Assembly (NCBI RefSeq): GCF_003762835.1
Contig: NZ_RJWA01000001.1
Coordinates: 496,001-560,000 of the forward strand
Origin: Micromonospora sp. HM5-17
GTDB lineage: Bacteria > Actinomycetota > Actinomycetes > Mycobacteriales > Micromonosporaceae
Direction of reading: 5' to 3'
Length of the DNA: 64,000 nucleotides
Part shown: piece after piece, positions 43,073-50,978 of the stretch
Position numbering within the stretch: the first letter of the stretch is position 1
Layout of the letters: every line of letters starts with the position of its first letter
Program-made: the position numbers and the translations under genes
The notes under the pieces: model-generated
What the model was told of the DNA's origin: nothing
Databases searched by the model: none
What the model saw: the letters and a program-made list of their open reading frames with translations, nothing else

Positions 43073-43185
43073 CGTCACCTCCCACCGGTCACCCCGCCCC
43101 GGACCCCAGGTCACGAAGCGGGGCTCTCCACCTGATCGGATGGCCGGCCCGGGGTGTGGACTTCGCGGGCCACCCGGACCGGCCG

Positions 43186-43220
43186 GGGCGTCCGAACTCG
43201 TCGGGTACCACCGGACGCCC
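43186..43220. promoter_or_regulatory. Inverted repeat with GTCCGAA half-site upstream of the small operon
   Basis: Nine-base arms GGGCGTCCG and CGGACGCCC enclose 17 nt. The left arm overlaps GTCCGAA (43190-43196), the half-site also found three times in front of the XRE gene. The repeat lies about 115-150 bases upstream of the small operon start, and could instead be a terminator of the XRE gene, which ends at 43274. Confidence 0.4.
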
Positions 43221-43273
43221 TGTACGTAGCGTCTCGGCTGCTACGCGTGAGGTCCAGCGTCCGCGCGTCCGCG

Positions 43274-44374
43274 CTACCGCCGTGCGGACAGGCTGCGGAC
43301 AGCGGCGCGGACACGCGCCGACCCGGTCGCCGCCGCCAGCTCCTCCGCCTCGTGCAGCACCCAGTCAGCCCGGCCGCGCTCGCCGACCTCCCGCAGTGAC
43401 GCCGCCAAGTGCACCAGGTACGGGCCGACCCACTCCGGCCAACCGCCGTACGGCCGGTCACCGAGGCCGGCGGCGAGCTGCTCGACCGCCGCAGCGTGCC
43501 GCCCCACCAGGCGGTACGCCAGGCCGCGCTGCATCGTCAGGTACCGGCCGCCGTAGAAATAGAGCCACTCCGGGCGGCACGGATCGTCCGCCGCCGCCAA
43601 CTCCTCGGCGAAATCGAGCAGCGGGTCCACGGACGACACGTCACCGGCCAGGGCGTGCCCGCGCGCCTCCTGCTGCGCGGCGAGCGCCCGCACACCAGGG
43701 CTGGTCGCCTCCCGACGCGCGGCCGACGACAGGCCGACGACCGGCCCGGGGCGGCGTGCCATCCACGCCAGATGCCCACGCATCGACAGGGCGGTGGCGA
43801 CCATGTCGCGCCGGCCGACCTCCGTCGCCCATTCGAGAGCCTGGACGTACTGTCGGCTGGCGTCGGCAGGCCGGCCGCTGGCCGCGAGCAGCCAGCCGGC
43901 GAACTGTGCCCACTGCGACGCGAGGTCGACGAGCCGGGGCCGGAGGTCGCCGCCGGCCTCGGCGACGAGCGATGCCACCAGGCCGAGTTGGGCGTGGACC
44001 GGGCCGAGGATCGCGGCTGACCCGATGGAGTCCTCCAGGCGGCGTTGGGCGGCGAGAAGGTCGGTCAGGGCGTCGAGGGTGGCCGGGTCGACCCGGCGCG
44101 GGTGAACGGCCACGTAGTCGAGCCGCTCGGCGGCCTCCGGCGGCGGCCCGGCGGGGCGGACCATGGCGGCGAGCCGGCCGCCGGCGCCGAGGGCATGATC
44201 GAGCACGCTGGCGGTCTCCTCGGTCGGCTGCCGCCGCCCGGTCTCGAGGTCGTGAATCTGGCTCTTGCTGACCGGGGCGATCCTGGCCAGGTCGCGGACG
44301 GATAGCCCTTGTTGCTCGCGTAGGCGGCGCAGCTCGGCGCGGAAGTGCGGATCGACGGCCACGGGGCGTGGCAT
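43274..44374 (-). CDS. XRE-family regulator with C-terminal TPR-like domain
   Basis: GGGAGG precedes the ATG. Residues 12-65 form the Cro/CI-type helix-turn-helix (LREQQGLSVRDLARIAPVSKSQIHDLETGRRQP). The remaining 300 residues are helical repeats of TPR type, rich in Ala, Leu and Arg (for example RPADASRQYVQALEWATEVGRRDM), which in such regulators bind peptides or partner proteins. It is divergent from a truncated GntR gene, with a near-perfect palindromic operator region between them, so autoregulation is likely. Similar XRE-TPR proteins control development and accessory modules in Streptomyces. Confidence 0.88.
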   Translation of the reverse strand: MPRPVAVDPHFRAELRRLREQQGLSVRDLARIAPVSKSQIHDLETGRRQPTEETASVLDHALGAGGRLAAMVRPAGPPPEAAERLDYVAVHPRRVDPATLDALTDLLAAQRRLEDSIGSAAILGPVHAQLGLVASLVAEAGGDLRPRLVDLASQWAQFAGWLLAASGRPADASRQYVQALEWATEVGRRDMVATALSMRGHLAWMARRPGPVVGLSSAARREATSPGVRALAAQQEARGHALAGDVSSVDPLLDFAEELAAADDPCRPEWLYFYGGRYLTMQRGLAYRLVGRHAAAVEQLAAGLGDRPYGGWPEWVGPYLVHLAASLREVGERGRADWVLHEAEELAAATGSARVRAAVRSLSARR

Positions 44375-44433
44375 CGGACCTCCCAGGTAGGGCTGGGGGT
44401 GGTGGCGGCCCAGGCCCTACCCCGGGCTGCCAC

Positions 44434-44520
44434 TTCGGACGGTACACGGTCCAGCCGGTTGACGGGCTCGCCGCGGTGACCGCCCTTCGGACGGCACATA
44501 GGGCCATATGGTCCGAAGGG
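44434..44520. promoter_or_regulatory. Operator region between XRE and GntR genes (TTCGGAC half-sites)
   Basis: TTCGGAC occurs at 44434-44440 and 44486-44492, and its complement GTCCGAA at 44511-44517. The last two belong to a perfect 10-base inverted repeat (CCCTTCGGAC at 44483-44492 and GTCCGAAGGG at 44511-44520) around an 18-base spacer with CCATATGG at its end. The arrangement suits dimeric binding by the XRE regulator. Confidence 0.6.
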
Positions 44521-44562
44521 CTCCGGGATACCTAACCTTCGTCGCCCGCCTACCGTCCACAT

Positions 44563-44742
44563 ATGATCATCAGGTCAGGCAGAGACGCTGCCTACCGGCA
44601 GCTCGCCGACCTGCTGCGCGCCGAGATCACCTCTGGGCGGATCGGACCCGGCCAGCTCCTCCCCTACGAGGGGCGCCTCCAGCAGGAGTACGGAGTAGGT
44701 CGCGGCGTGAGATTCGTCAAGATCTACGATCTTGACGGGTAG
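44563..44742 (+). pseudogene. Truncated GntR-family winged-helix regulator (59 aa)
   Basis: The ATG opens a typical GntR DNA-binding domain: AAYRQLADLLRAEITSGRIGPGQLLP, then LQQEYGVGRGV, where the recognition helix should continue with a T-x-R-x-A pattern and a beta-wing. Instead the frame runs into ten unrelated residues and a TAG. The break at about 44708 coincides with a 10-base palindrome (44715-44737) and a drop in GC content. It is probably a broken gene; a functional short variant is less likely. Confidence 0.6.
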
Positions 44743-44828
44743 GCAACTGCTCTCGTGATACTGAACCTGTCGCTATTTGCACAAGTGGGCAGGAACGTCT
44801 TGACGTGAGTCAAGCTCTCGTCCTTGAC
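44715..44828. promoter_or_regulatory. Cluster of CTTGAC/GTCAAG half-sites with a perfect palindrome
   Basis: A perfect inverted repeat has arms CGTCAAGATC (44715-44724) and GATCTTGACG (44728-44737) around TAC. Further copies of the hexamer follow: CTTGAC at 44799-44804, GTCAAG at 44809-44814 and CTTGAC at 44823-44828. Five half-sites in 114 bases of low-GC DNA look like an operator array or recombination site. Confidence 0.55.
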
Positions 44829-44907
44829 GAACTTCACTGTCGGTGTTGCGCCGCCATGATCCAGGCGGCACCGATTGTCGGGCAGTATCGGACCGCATGA
44901 CCGGATC

Positions 44908-45108
44908 ATGATTGATATCCCGGTACCAGGGGCCGCGAGCTGCGGAGTTCCATCCATTCCCTCGGCGGCCGTTCGCCGGCTGCAAGAACGGCAAACCCCG
45001 AAGGAAAGCGGACGAGGGTATGAACTCCACAAGGGTGTGGATCATGCTGGACTCACTGGCCTGATCGGCGTGCTGATGCTCGGCACCCTGGGCATCGTGA
45101 GTTGGTAG
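44908..45108 (+). CDS. Possible small membrane peptide (up to 66 aa)
   Basis: The frame ends in a hydrophobic helix (GLTGLIGVLMLGTLGIV) of about 18 residues. Third-position GC is modest in the first half, so the start is doubtful; a GTG at 45037 would give a 23-residue peptide. No family is recognised. Confidence 0.3.
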   Translation: MIDIPVPGAASCGVPSIPSAAVRRLQERQTPKESGRGYELHKGVDHAGLTGLIGVLMLGTLGIVSW

Positions 45109-45122
45109 GCCGCCACGCCAGG

Positions 45123-45298
45123 ATGACGGCTGCTCTGGTCGGCGCCGCCGCGACAGCCGTGATCATCCTGGTGGCTGCATGTGCATCGGAGCGCTCGTGG
45201 TCCGGGCGGTGACTGGCGCCCGCGACGGGTTCCGGCACGGCGTGGCCCTGACCATCGACCGGCTCGCCCAAGCGCTTCGGCCTGGCGACGACGAGTAG
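45123..45298 (+). CDS. Two overlapping tiny ORFs near the tRNA cluster
   Basis: An ATG at 45123 gives a 29-residue peptide (to 45212) with one hydrophobic stretch ending LVAAC. An ATG at 45179 in another frame gives a 39-residue peptide (to 45298) with an amphipathic end, IDRLAQALRPGDDE. Both have coding-like codon use in part; neither can be assigned. At most one is likely to be real, or both as a coupled pair. Confidence 0.3.
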
Positions 45299-45331
45299 GC
45301 CTGTCCCCAGACTGTCCCCACACAACGAGTA

Positions 45332-45362
45332 ACGCCCCACCGGATCTCCTCCGGCGGGGCGT
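45332..45362 (-). terminator. Terminator of the tRNA cluster
   Basis: A 7-bp stem (ACGCCCC with GGGGCGT), one A/C mismatch and a 5-bp inner stem (CCGGA with TCCGG) around a 5-nt loop, 16 bases beyond the tRNA-Phe CCA end in the direction of transcription. Confidence 0.75.
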
Positions 45363-45377
45363 CTCCCCTGTCAGGGC

Positions 45378-45454
45378 TGGTGGCCAGGGGCGGGATCGAA
45401 CCGCCGACCTTCCGATTTTCAGTCGGACGCTCGTACCAACTGAGCTACCTGGCC
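45378..45454 (-). tRNA. tRNA-Phe (anticodon GAA), CCA encoded
   Basis: Read on the minus strand, the acceptor GGCCAGG pairs with CCTGGCC, the D-arm is TAGCTCAGTTGGTA, the anticodon loop is CTGAAAA with GAA, and the T-arm is GGTTCGATCC. The 3' ACCA is encoded. It is the last gene of the Glu-Asp-Phe series; its 3' end faces the accessory patch. Confidence 0.97.
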
Positions 45455-45557
45455 AGGCCGCTCGGCCCATGTTACCCGGACGACAGGATCTCCGCCGCCT
45501 GGGTGACCCGGGCCGATACGCAGAACGCCGCGCGTACGGACGCACGGCGGTCGGCGT

Positions 45558-45634
45558 TGGCGGTCCTGACGGGACTTGAACCCGCGACCTCCGCCTTGAC
45601 AGGGCGGCGAGCACTCCGACTGCTCCACAGGACC
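45558..45634 (-). tRNA. tRNA-Asp (anticodon GTC), CCA encoded
   Basis: The acceptor GGTCCTG pairs with CAGGACC, the anticodon loop is CTGTCAA with GTC, and the T-loop reads GGTTCAAGTCC. The 3' GCCA is in the DNA. Confidence 0.97.
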
Positions 45635-45665
45635 ATGCCATGCCCCCGGCCGAGGCCGGGGATCG

Positions 45666-45738
45666 TGCCCCCAACGGGATTCGAACCCGTGCTACCGCCT
45701 TGAAAGGGCGGCGTCCTGGGCCGCTAGACGATGAGGGC
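45666..45738 (-). tRNA. tRNA-Glu (anticodon TTC)
   Basis: The acceptor GCCCTCA pairs with TGGGGGC (one G-U), the anticodon loop is CTTTCAA with TTC, and the T-loop reads GGTTCGAATCC. CCA is not encoded: the bases after the discriminator are CGA. It is the first gene of the cluster. Confidence 0.97.
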
Positions 45739-46039
45739 GGCCCCGCCATCATTGCACATGACAACTCTGACGGCTGTGCTCCCATCCGGCCCCGCCGGAG
45801 GCTCCGAAAGCATACGTGATGCCGAGCCGCCCGACCAAACCGGTATCCGGCGCTTCCTAATCTAGGCTAAACCCACCATTCATCGCGAAAGCGTCTATAC
45901 GAGGACAGGGGTCGGCCGGTACGCGTCCCCCGACCTCGGCCAACCCGGCGGCCAGCCCTCCCCGGCGGCGGACTGCGCTGTTCCTCGCCGGCGCGGGCGA
46001 GATCCGGGCCGGCGTGGCGCCGGCCCGGCGCTCAGGCCG
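45739..46039. other. Gene-free region between tRNA cluster and idi
   Basis: It holds the promoter of the minus-strand tRNA operon near 45750-45800 and an AT-richer patch around 45855-45900 (AATCTAGGCTAAA). No gene or clear hairpin is seen. Confidence 0.5.
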
Positions 46040-46753
46040 TCATCGGCCGCCACCCGGCCGCTCCGCCACCGGCTCGGGCTCGGTGCCGTCGGCGCCCGCG
46101 TCGACCGCCTCCGGGCCCGTTCCGCGCCTCCCAGCGACCCGACCGTTCCCGGCCGCCGGGGTGGCGGTGCCGGCTCCGGCCGGCTGGGTGGTGGCGCCGG
46201 CTCCGGCCGCCCCGTTGGCCGTGGCCGTGAAGCGTTGCAGCACCCCGGCCAGCCATGGCGCGTACGCGTCCGGGTCGGTCGCCATCCGGGCCCGCAGCTC
46301 CTCCGGGTGCATCCAGCGCAGGTCGGCGACCTCGTCCGGGTCGGGCAGGACCGACGTGGAAGGGCTGAACTCGCCGCGCAGCACGTGGTCGTACTCGTAC
46401 TCGACGCGGCCGGTGCTCGGGTCCTCGGCCCGGTAGAGATACACCCCGACCTCGGTCAGCGGCACCGGGTCGATGCCGAGCTCCTCGTGCAACCGGACCC
46501 GGGCGGCGTCACCCGGCGACTGGCCGGGAGCCGGGTGCCCGCAGCAGCTGTTCGCCCAGCGCAGCGGGAAGCGGGTCTTGGCGGCGGCCCGCCGCTGGAG
46601 CAGGACGCGCCCCTCCGGGTCGACCAGCAGCACGGAGAAGGCCCGGTGCAGCAGGCCGGGCGGCTGGTGTGCCTCGTCGACCGTACGTGTCCCGATTGCC
46701 GTACCCGACTCGTCGACGAGCTCGACCAGGAGCGCCTCGCGACCCGACGTCAT
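46040..46753 (-). CDS. idi: Isopentenyl-diphosphate delta-isomerase, type I (Nudix)
   Basis: Residues 1-180 are a complete type I IDI: LLHRAFSVLLVD, then NSCCGHP with the catalytic cysteine, RLHEELG as Nudix-type metal site, and EYEYDHVL with the second catalytic glutamate. The enzyme interconverts IPP and DMAPP for isoprenoids. A 55-residue Gly/Ala/Pro-rich tail after about residue 182 is not needed for the fold. Its start overlaps the crtI stop by four bases, so it is translated with the carotenoid genes. Confidence 0.95.
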   Translation of the reverse strand: MTSGREALLVELVDESGTAIGTRTVDEAHQPPGLLHRAFSVLLVDPEGRVLLQRRAAAKTRFPLRWANSCCGHPAPGQSPGDAARVRLHEELGIDPVPLTEVGVYLYRAEDPSTGRVEYEYDHVLRGEFSPSTSVLPDPDEVADLRWMHPEELRARMATDPDAYAPWLAGVLQRFTATANGAAGAGATTQPAGAGTATPAAGNGRVAGRRGTGPEAVDAGADGTEPEPVAERPGGGR

Positions 46754-48240
46754 CCGTTACCTCCCGTCACCCGGGCAGCGGCGAGCTTCCCGGAGATCAG
46801 CACCATGGGCACGCCCACTCCCGGCTGGGTACCGGAGCCGACGAAAACCACATTGGACAATGTGTGGTGGAGATTACCGGGACGGAACGGGCCGGTCTGC
46901 CACAAAGTGTGGGCAACGGCGAACGGGGTGCCGGCGGCCATCCCGGAGTCGGCCCAGTCGGCGGGGGTGACGACGCGACGGACCTCCACGCTCTCGGTCA
47001 GTCCCCGGTAGCCGCGTCGCTCCAGGGTCGCCAGCAGGTCGTCGGCGTACCGCCGGGCCAGGCCGCCCCGCCAGTCGAGGCCGCCACCGCGGTCGAGGTT
47101 GGGGACCGGGGCCAGGACGTAGTAGCTGTGTCGACCGGCCGGCGCCATCGACGGGTCGGTCCGGCTGGGGTTGGTGACGAGCAGCGACGGGTCCGACATC
47201 AACCGGCCCTGCCGGATCACCTCGTCGAAGGTCGTCCGCCAGGCACGGCCGAAGTGGATGTTGTGGTGGGCTATCCTCCGGTAGCCCTGCCGGGCGCCCA
47301 GGTGCAGCACCACGCAGGAGGGCGAGTGGCGCAGCCGGCGGTGCCGGAGTGGCGCCGGGGGCACCAGGTCGCGGTACGCCACCGGCAGGTCGGGGTTGAG
47401 GACGACCACGTCGGCCGGGACCCGCTCGCCGTCCGCGGTGACCACCCCGGTCGCCCGATCCTCCGAGGTCTCGACCTGGACGACCCGAGCGCCGTACCGG
47501 ATCCGCACCCCGTGCTTCTCGGCCGCGCCGGCGAGTGCCCGGGCGACCGCGTGGATGCCGCCGCGCGGGAACCAGACCCCGGCCACCGTGTCGAGGTAGG
47601 AGATCACCGTGTAGATGGCGAGCGCGTCGTGCGGGGCGAGCCCCGCGTACATGGCCTGGAAGGAGAAGATCCGCCGGGTGCGGGGATCGGTGAGGAACTG
47701 GTTGACCTTGGTCTGGAGCCGACGGAACGCGCCCGCGACGAGCAGCCGCAGCAGGTTGACGGTGAGCAGGTCGGCCGGCCCGTCCAGGTTGCGCTCGATG
47801 AAGTCGGCGCGTTCGAGCCGCCAGAGGTGCCGGACGTAGTCGACGAACCGCAGGTAGCCGTCGGCCTCGCGGGGGCCGCAGACCCGGGAGATCTCCGCGG
47901 CCATCCGGGCGGTGTCGGCGACGACATCCAGTGTGGAGCCGTCCGGATAGTGCGCCCGGTACGCCGGGTCGAGCGGCACGAGGTCGAGCCAGTCGGAGAG
48001 CTCCTCACCGACCGCGCCGAGCGCCTCGGCGAGCAGCTCCGGCATGGTCAGTACGGTCGGACCGGTGTCGAACTCGTACCCGTCCAGCGTGAGCCGGCCC
48101 GCCCGACCGCCCGGTTGCGCCTCGCGCTCCAGCACGGTGACCTCCCGCCCGGCGGCGGCCAGGTGCAGCGCACAGGCCAGCCCGCCGAGGCCGGCTCCGA
48201 CGACCACCACACGGTCGGTCCGTCCCCGTACGGTTCGCAC
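46750..48240 (-). CDS. crtI: Phytoene desaturase
   Basis: The GTG follows GGAGGTGA. The 496-residue flavoprotein begins with the FAD-binding VVVGAGLGGLACALHLA, followed by PGGRAGRL, and ends with the bacterial carotenoid dehydrogenase signature around VGSGTQPGVGVPMVLISG. It desaturates phytoene toward neurosporene or lycopene. It is first in a two-gene operon with idi and divergent from crtB, so the carotenoid genes share a control region at 48241-48422. No crtE (GGPP synthase) or cyclase is in the window. Confidence 0.95.
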   Translation of the reverse strand: MRTVRGRTDRVVVVGAGLGGLACALHLAAAGREVTVLEREAQPGGRAGRLTLDGYEFDTGPTVLTMPELLAEALGAVGEELSDWLDLVPLDPAYRAHYPDGSTLDVVADTARMAAEISRVCGPREADGYLRFVDYVRHLWRLERADFIERNLDGPADLLTVNLLRLLVAGAFRRLQTKVNQFLTDPRTRRIFSFQAMYAGLAPHDALAIYTVISYLDTVAGVWFPRGGIHAVARALAGAAEKHGVRIRYGARVVQVETSEDRATGVVTADGERVPADVVVLNPDLPVAYRDLVPPAPLRHRRLRHSPSCVVLHLGARQGYRRIAHHNIHFGRAWRTTFDEVIRQGRLMSDPSLLVTNPSRTDPSMAPAGRHSYYVLAPVPNLDRGGGLDWRGGLARRYADDLLATLERRGYRGLTESVEVRRVVTPADWADSGMAAGTPFAVAHTLWQTGPFRPGNLHHTLSNVVFVGSGTQPGVGVPMVLISGKLAAARVTGGNG

Positions 48241-48422
48241 CCGTCACCTCCGCCACGCCGTCACCGTCTGCCGCCGACCGGAACCGCCGCCGCTGGTCGC
48301 GGACGTGCTGCCCGGCCGCGCCCGACGTCACCCGGCGAGTGAACCACGTCGTCGGACCCGACGCTGAGCGTACCCTGATGTCACGAGTTGCATCGATTTA
48401 TGGTTGATTTCCTGGAGGGTCG

Positions 48423-49376
48423 GTGGACGACAGCCTCGCTGTGTCCTACCAGCGCTGTCGCGAGCTGCACAGACGGCACGGTCGGACCTACTATCTCGCG
48501 ACCCGGCTGCTGCCGGCGTGGAAACAGCGACACGTGCACGCCCTCTACGGTTTCACCCGCTACGCGGACGAGATCGTCGACCGCACCGAGGAGCTTCCGC
48601 CGGCCGCCCGGGCCGCCCGACTGGCCGACTGGTCCGAGCGGTTCCTGGCCGGCCTGGCCGGCGACCCGGTGGACGACCCGCTGCTGCCGGCCGTCCTGCA
48701 CACCATCGCGGTCTTCGACCTCGACCGGGAGGACTTCGCCGCGTTCCTGCGCAGCATGGCGATGGATCTCACCGTCACCGACTATCCGAGCTACGCGGAC
48801 CTGCTCGACTACATGGCGGGCTCGGCGGCGGCGATCGGCACCATGATGCTGCCGATCCTCGGCAGCACCGACCCGGCCGCCGCCCGGGAACCGGCCCGGC
48901 AGCTCGGCTTCGCCTTCCAGCTGACCAACTTCATCCGGGACGTCGCCGAGGACCTGGGCCGGGGACGGGTCTACCTGCCCGCCGCCGACCTGGCGGAGTT
49001 CGGCGTCACCCGTGCCGACCTGGTCGAGGCCGCGTCCCGTCGGGCGGCCACCCCGCCGATCCGGCGGCTGATCGCGTACGAGGTGGCGCGCGCCCGGGCG
49101 CACTACGCCGCCGCCGCACCGGGGATCGCCCTGCTCGCCCCCCGCTCCCAGGCCTGCATCCGGGCCGCGTACGTCCTCTACGGCGGGATTCTCGACGAGG
49201 TGGTCGCGGCCGGCTACGACGTCTTCGCCCGCCGGGCCGTGGTGCCGGGGCACCGCCGCGCCGCCGTCGTGGCCCGGTCCCTGCTGACCCCGCCCGGCGC
49301 GCCGGTGGTCGTCCCGGGGGCGCCGCGTCGGTCACCGGTGCGATTGGCCGGGACGATGGTCGATGCGGTTAGCTGA
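48423..49376 (+). CDS. crtB: Phytoene synthase
   Basis: The GTG has GGAGGG upstream. The 317-residue protein has both Asp-rich motifs of trans-isoprenyl head-to-head synthases: DEIVD near residue 55 and DVAED near residue 178, with FQLTNFIRD between. It condenses two geranylgeranyl diphosphates into phytoene. The upstream AT-rich leader (48385-48410) is unusual for this genome and probably holds the regulated promoter. Squalene synthase is the alternative, but the crtI neighbour makes phytoene synthase likely. Confidence 0.94.
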   Translation: MDDSLAVSYQRCRELHRRHGRTYYLATRLLPAWKQRHVHALYGFTRYADEIVDRTEELPPAARAARLADWSERFLAGLAGDPVDDPLLPAVLHTIAVFDLDREDFAAFLRSMAMDLTVTDYPSYADLLDYMAGSAAAIGTMMLPILGSTDPAAAREPARQLGFAFQLTNFIRDVAEDLGRGRVYLPAADLAEFGVTRADLVEAASRRAATPPIRRLIAYEVARARAHYAAAAPGIALLAPRSQACIRAAYVLYGGILDEVVAAGYDVFARRAVVPGHRRAAVVARSLLTPPGAPVVVPGAPRRSPVRLAGTMVDAVS

Positions 49377-49381
49377 ACGAC

Positions 49382-50893
49382 ATGGACGAACGGGAAGGGC
49401 CGGGCGGCGAGGTCGGGCCAGCGGGAGAGGGCCACGAGGCGGAGCCGGCCGGCGGCGGGAGGGGGAGCGTCACCGACCCGGACGGGGGCGTCGACCTGGA
49501 CGTGGACGTCGTCGTCATCGGGATGGGGGTCGGCGGCGAGGAGGTGGCGAACCAACTCGCCCGGGCCGGTCTCTCGGTCGTCGGAGTCGAACGGAACCTG
49601 GTCGGCGGCGAGTGCCCGTACTGGGGTTGCGTGCCCAGCAAGATCATGATCAGGGCCGCGAACGCGTTGGCCGAGACGCGTCGGGTGGACGGGCTCGCCG
49701 GCCGGGCGCGGGTGGAGGCCGACTGGGCGACGGTCGCCCGGCGGATCCGCGAGGAGGCGACGGCGGGCTGGACCGACGACGCCGCGGCGCGGCGGTTCAC
49801 CGGCAACGGCGGCCGGCTGGTCCGGGGGCACGGCCGGCTGGCGGGCGAGCGGCTGGTCCGGGTCGGCGACGACACGTACCGGGCCCGGGTCGGAATCGTC
49901 CTCGGCACCGGGACCGTCCCGACCGTTCCGCCGGTGCCCGGGCTCGCCGGCACGCCGTACTGGACCAACCGCGAGGCGGTCGCGCTGGCCGAGCTCCCCG
50001 AGTCGCTGATGATCCTCGGCGGTGGCGCGATCGGGGTGGAGCTGGCGCAGGTCTTCGCCCGGTTCGGCGTACGGGTCACCGTGCTGGAGGCGGCCGACCG
50101 GCTGCTGGCGATGGAGGAGCCGGAGGCGTCGACCCAGGTGGCGGCGGCGCTGCGCGCCGACGGGGTGGGCGTACACGTCGGGGTGACCGCCGAACGGGTG
50201 GCGTACGACGAGGACGAGGGTTTCACGGTCTGGCTCGCCGGCCGGGGGCCGGTCCGGGCCGAGCGGCTGCTGGTCACCACCGGTCGCCGGGCCGTCCTCG
50301 ACGGGCTCGGACTGGAACGGGTCGGGCTGGACCCGGGCCGGCGCTTCCTGGAGACCGACGACCGGATGCGGGCGGCGGACGGGATCTGGGCGGTCGGCGA
50401 CGTGACCGGACGCGGCGCCTTCACCCACGTGGCGATGTACCAGGCCGGTATCGCGGTCCGCGACATCCTCCAGCAGGCCGCCCGGACCGGCGTCGCCGTC
50501 GGGACCACCCCACCCGGTCCGCTGCGCGCGGACTACCGGGCCCTGCCCCGGGTCACCTTCACCGATCCGGAGGTCGGCGCGGTCGGGCTGACCGAGCGGC
50601 AGGCCCGGGAGCGGGGCCTGAACGTCCGGGTCGGCTTCACGCCGCTCTCCGACTCCACCCGGGGCTGGATCCACCGGGTCGGGGACTCCGGCTTCGTCAA
50701 GCTGGTCGCCGACGCCGACCGCGGCGTGCTGGTCGGTGCCAGCTCGGTGGGACCGGACGGCGGCGAGGTGCTGAGCGCGCTGGTGGTGGCGGTGCACGGC
50801 GAGGTTCCGGTCCGGACGCTGGCCGGGATGATGTACGCCTACCCGACGTTCCACCGGGCGATCGAGACCGCGGTACGCCAGGTGCTGGAGTAG
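49382..50893 (+). CDS. FAD/NAD(P)-dependent disulfide reductase-like oxidoreductase lacking the His-Glu dyad
   Basis: It starts six bases after crtB and gives 503 residues. After a 40-residue Gly/Glu-rich leader come the FAD site (VVVIGMGVGGEE), the redox disulfide Cys78-x4-Cys83 (GGECPYWGCVPSK) and the NAD(P) site (LMILGGGAIGVELA). The C-terminal dimer-interface motif, normally HPTxxE, reads YPTFHR (Tyr487, Arg492), so the usual catalytic base is missing. It may reduce quinones, small oxidants or an unknown thiol partner. Position suggests an operon with crtB. Confidence 0.88.
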   Translation: MDEREGPGGEVGPAGEGHEAEPAGGGRGSVTDPDGGVDLDVDVVVIGMGVGGEEVANQLARAGLSVVGVERNLVGGECPYWGCVPSKIMIRAANALAETRRVDGLAGRARVEADWATVARRIREEATAGWTDDAAARRFTGNGGRLVRGHGRLAGERLVRVGDDTYRARVGIVLGTGTVPTVPPVPGLAGTPYWTNREAVALAELPESLMILGGGAIGVELAQVFARFGVRVTVLEAADRLLAMEEPEASTQVAAALRADGVGVHVGVTAERVAYDEDEGFTVWLAGRGPVRAERLLVTTGRRAVLDGLGLERVGLDPGRRFLETDDRMRAADGIWAVGDVTGRGAFTHVAMYQAGIAVRDILQQAARTGVAVGTTPPGPLRADYRALPRVTFTDPEVGAVGLTERQARERGLNVRVGFTPLSDSTRGWIHRVGDSGFVKLVADADRGVLVGASSVGPDGGEVLSALVVAVHGEVPVRTLAGMMYAYPTFHRAIETAVRQVLE

Positions 50894-50978
50894 GACGCCG
50901 CACCGGACGCCCGGGCCGGGTACCCACCGGTCGGTTCCCGGCCGGCGGTGGCGGCCCGCGTCCGCGCGGCCTCGCCGG

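Noticed and set aside
44724-45032. Minus-strand ORF across the CTTGAC cluster
   Set aside because: Codon use is unlike neighbouring genes and the translation lacks any fold-like pattern.
45378-45738. Small protein frames across the tRNA cluster
   Set aside because: These are translations of tRNA genes with correct cloverleaf pairing.
46040-46210. Idi C-terminal tail as a sign of a frameshift
   Set aside because: The frame stays coding-like to the stop and a Gly/Ala/Pro tail is plausible; no alternative frame continues a known domain.
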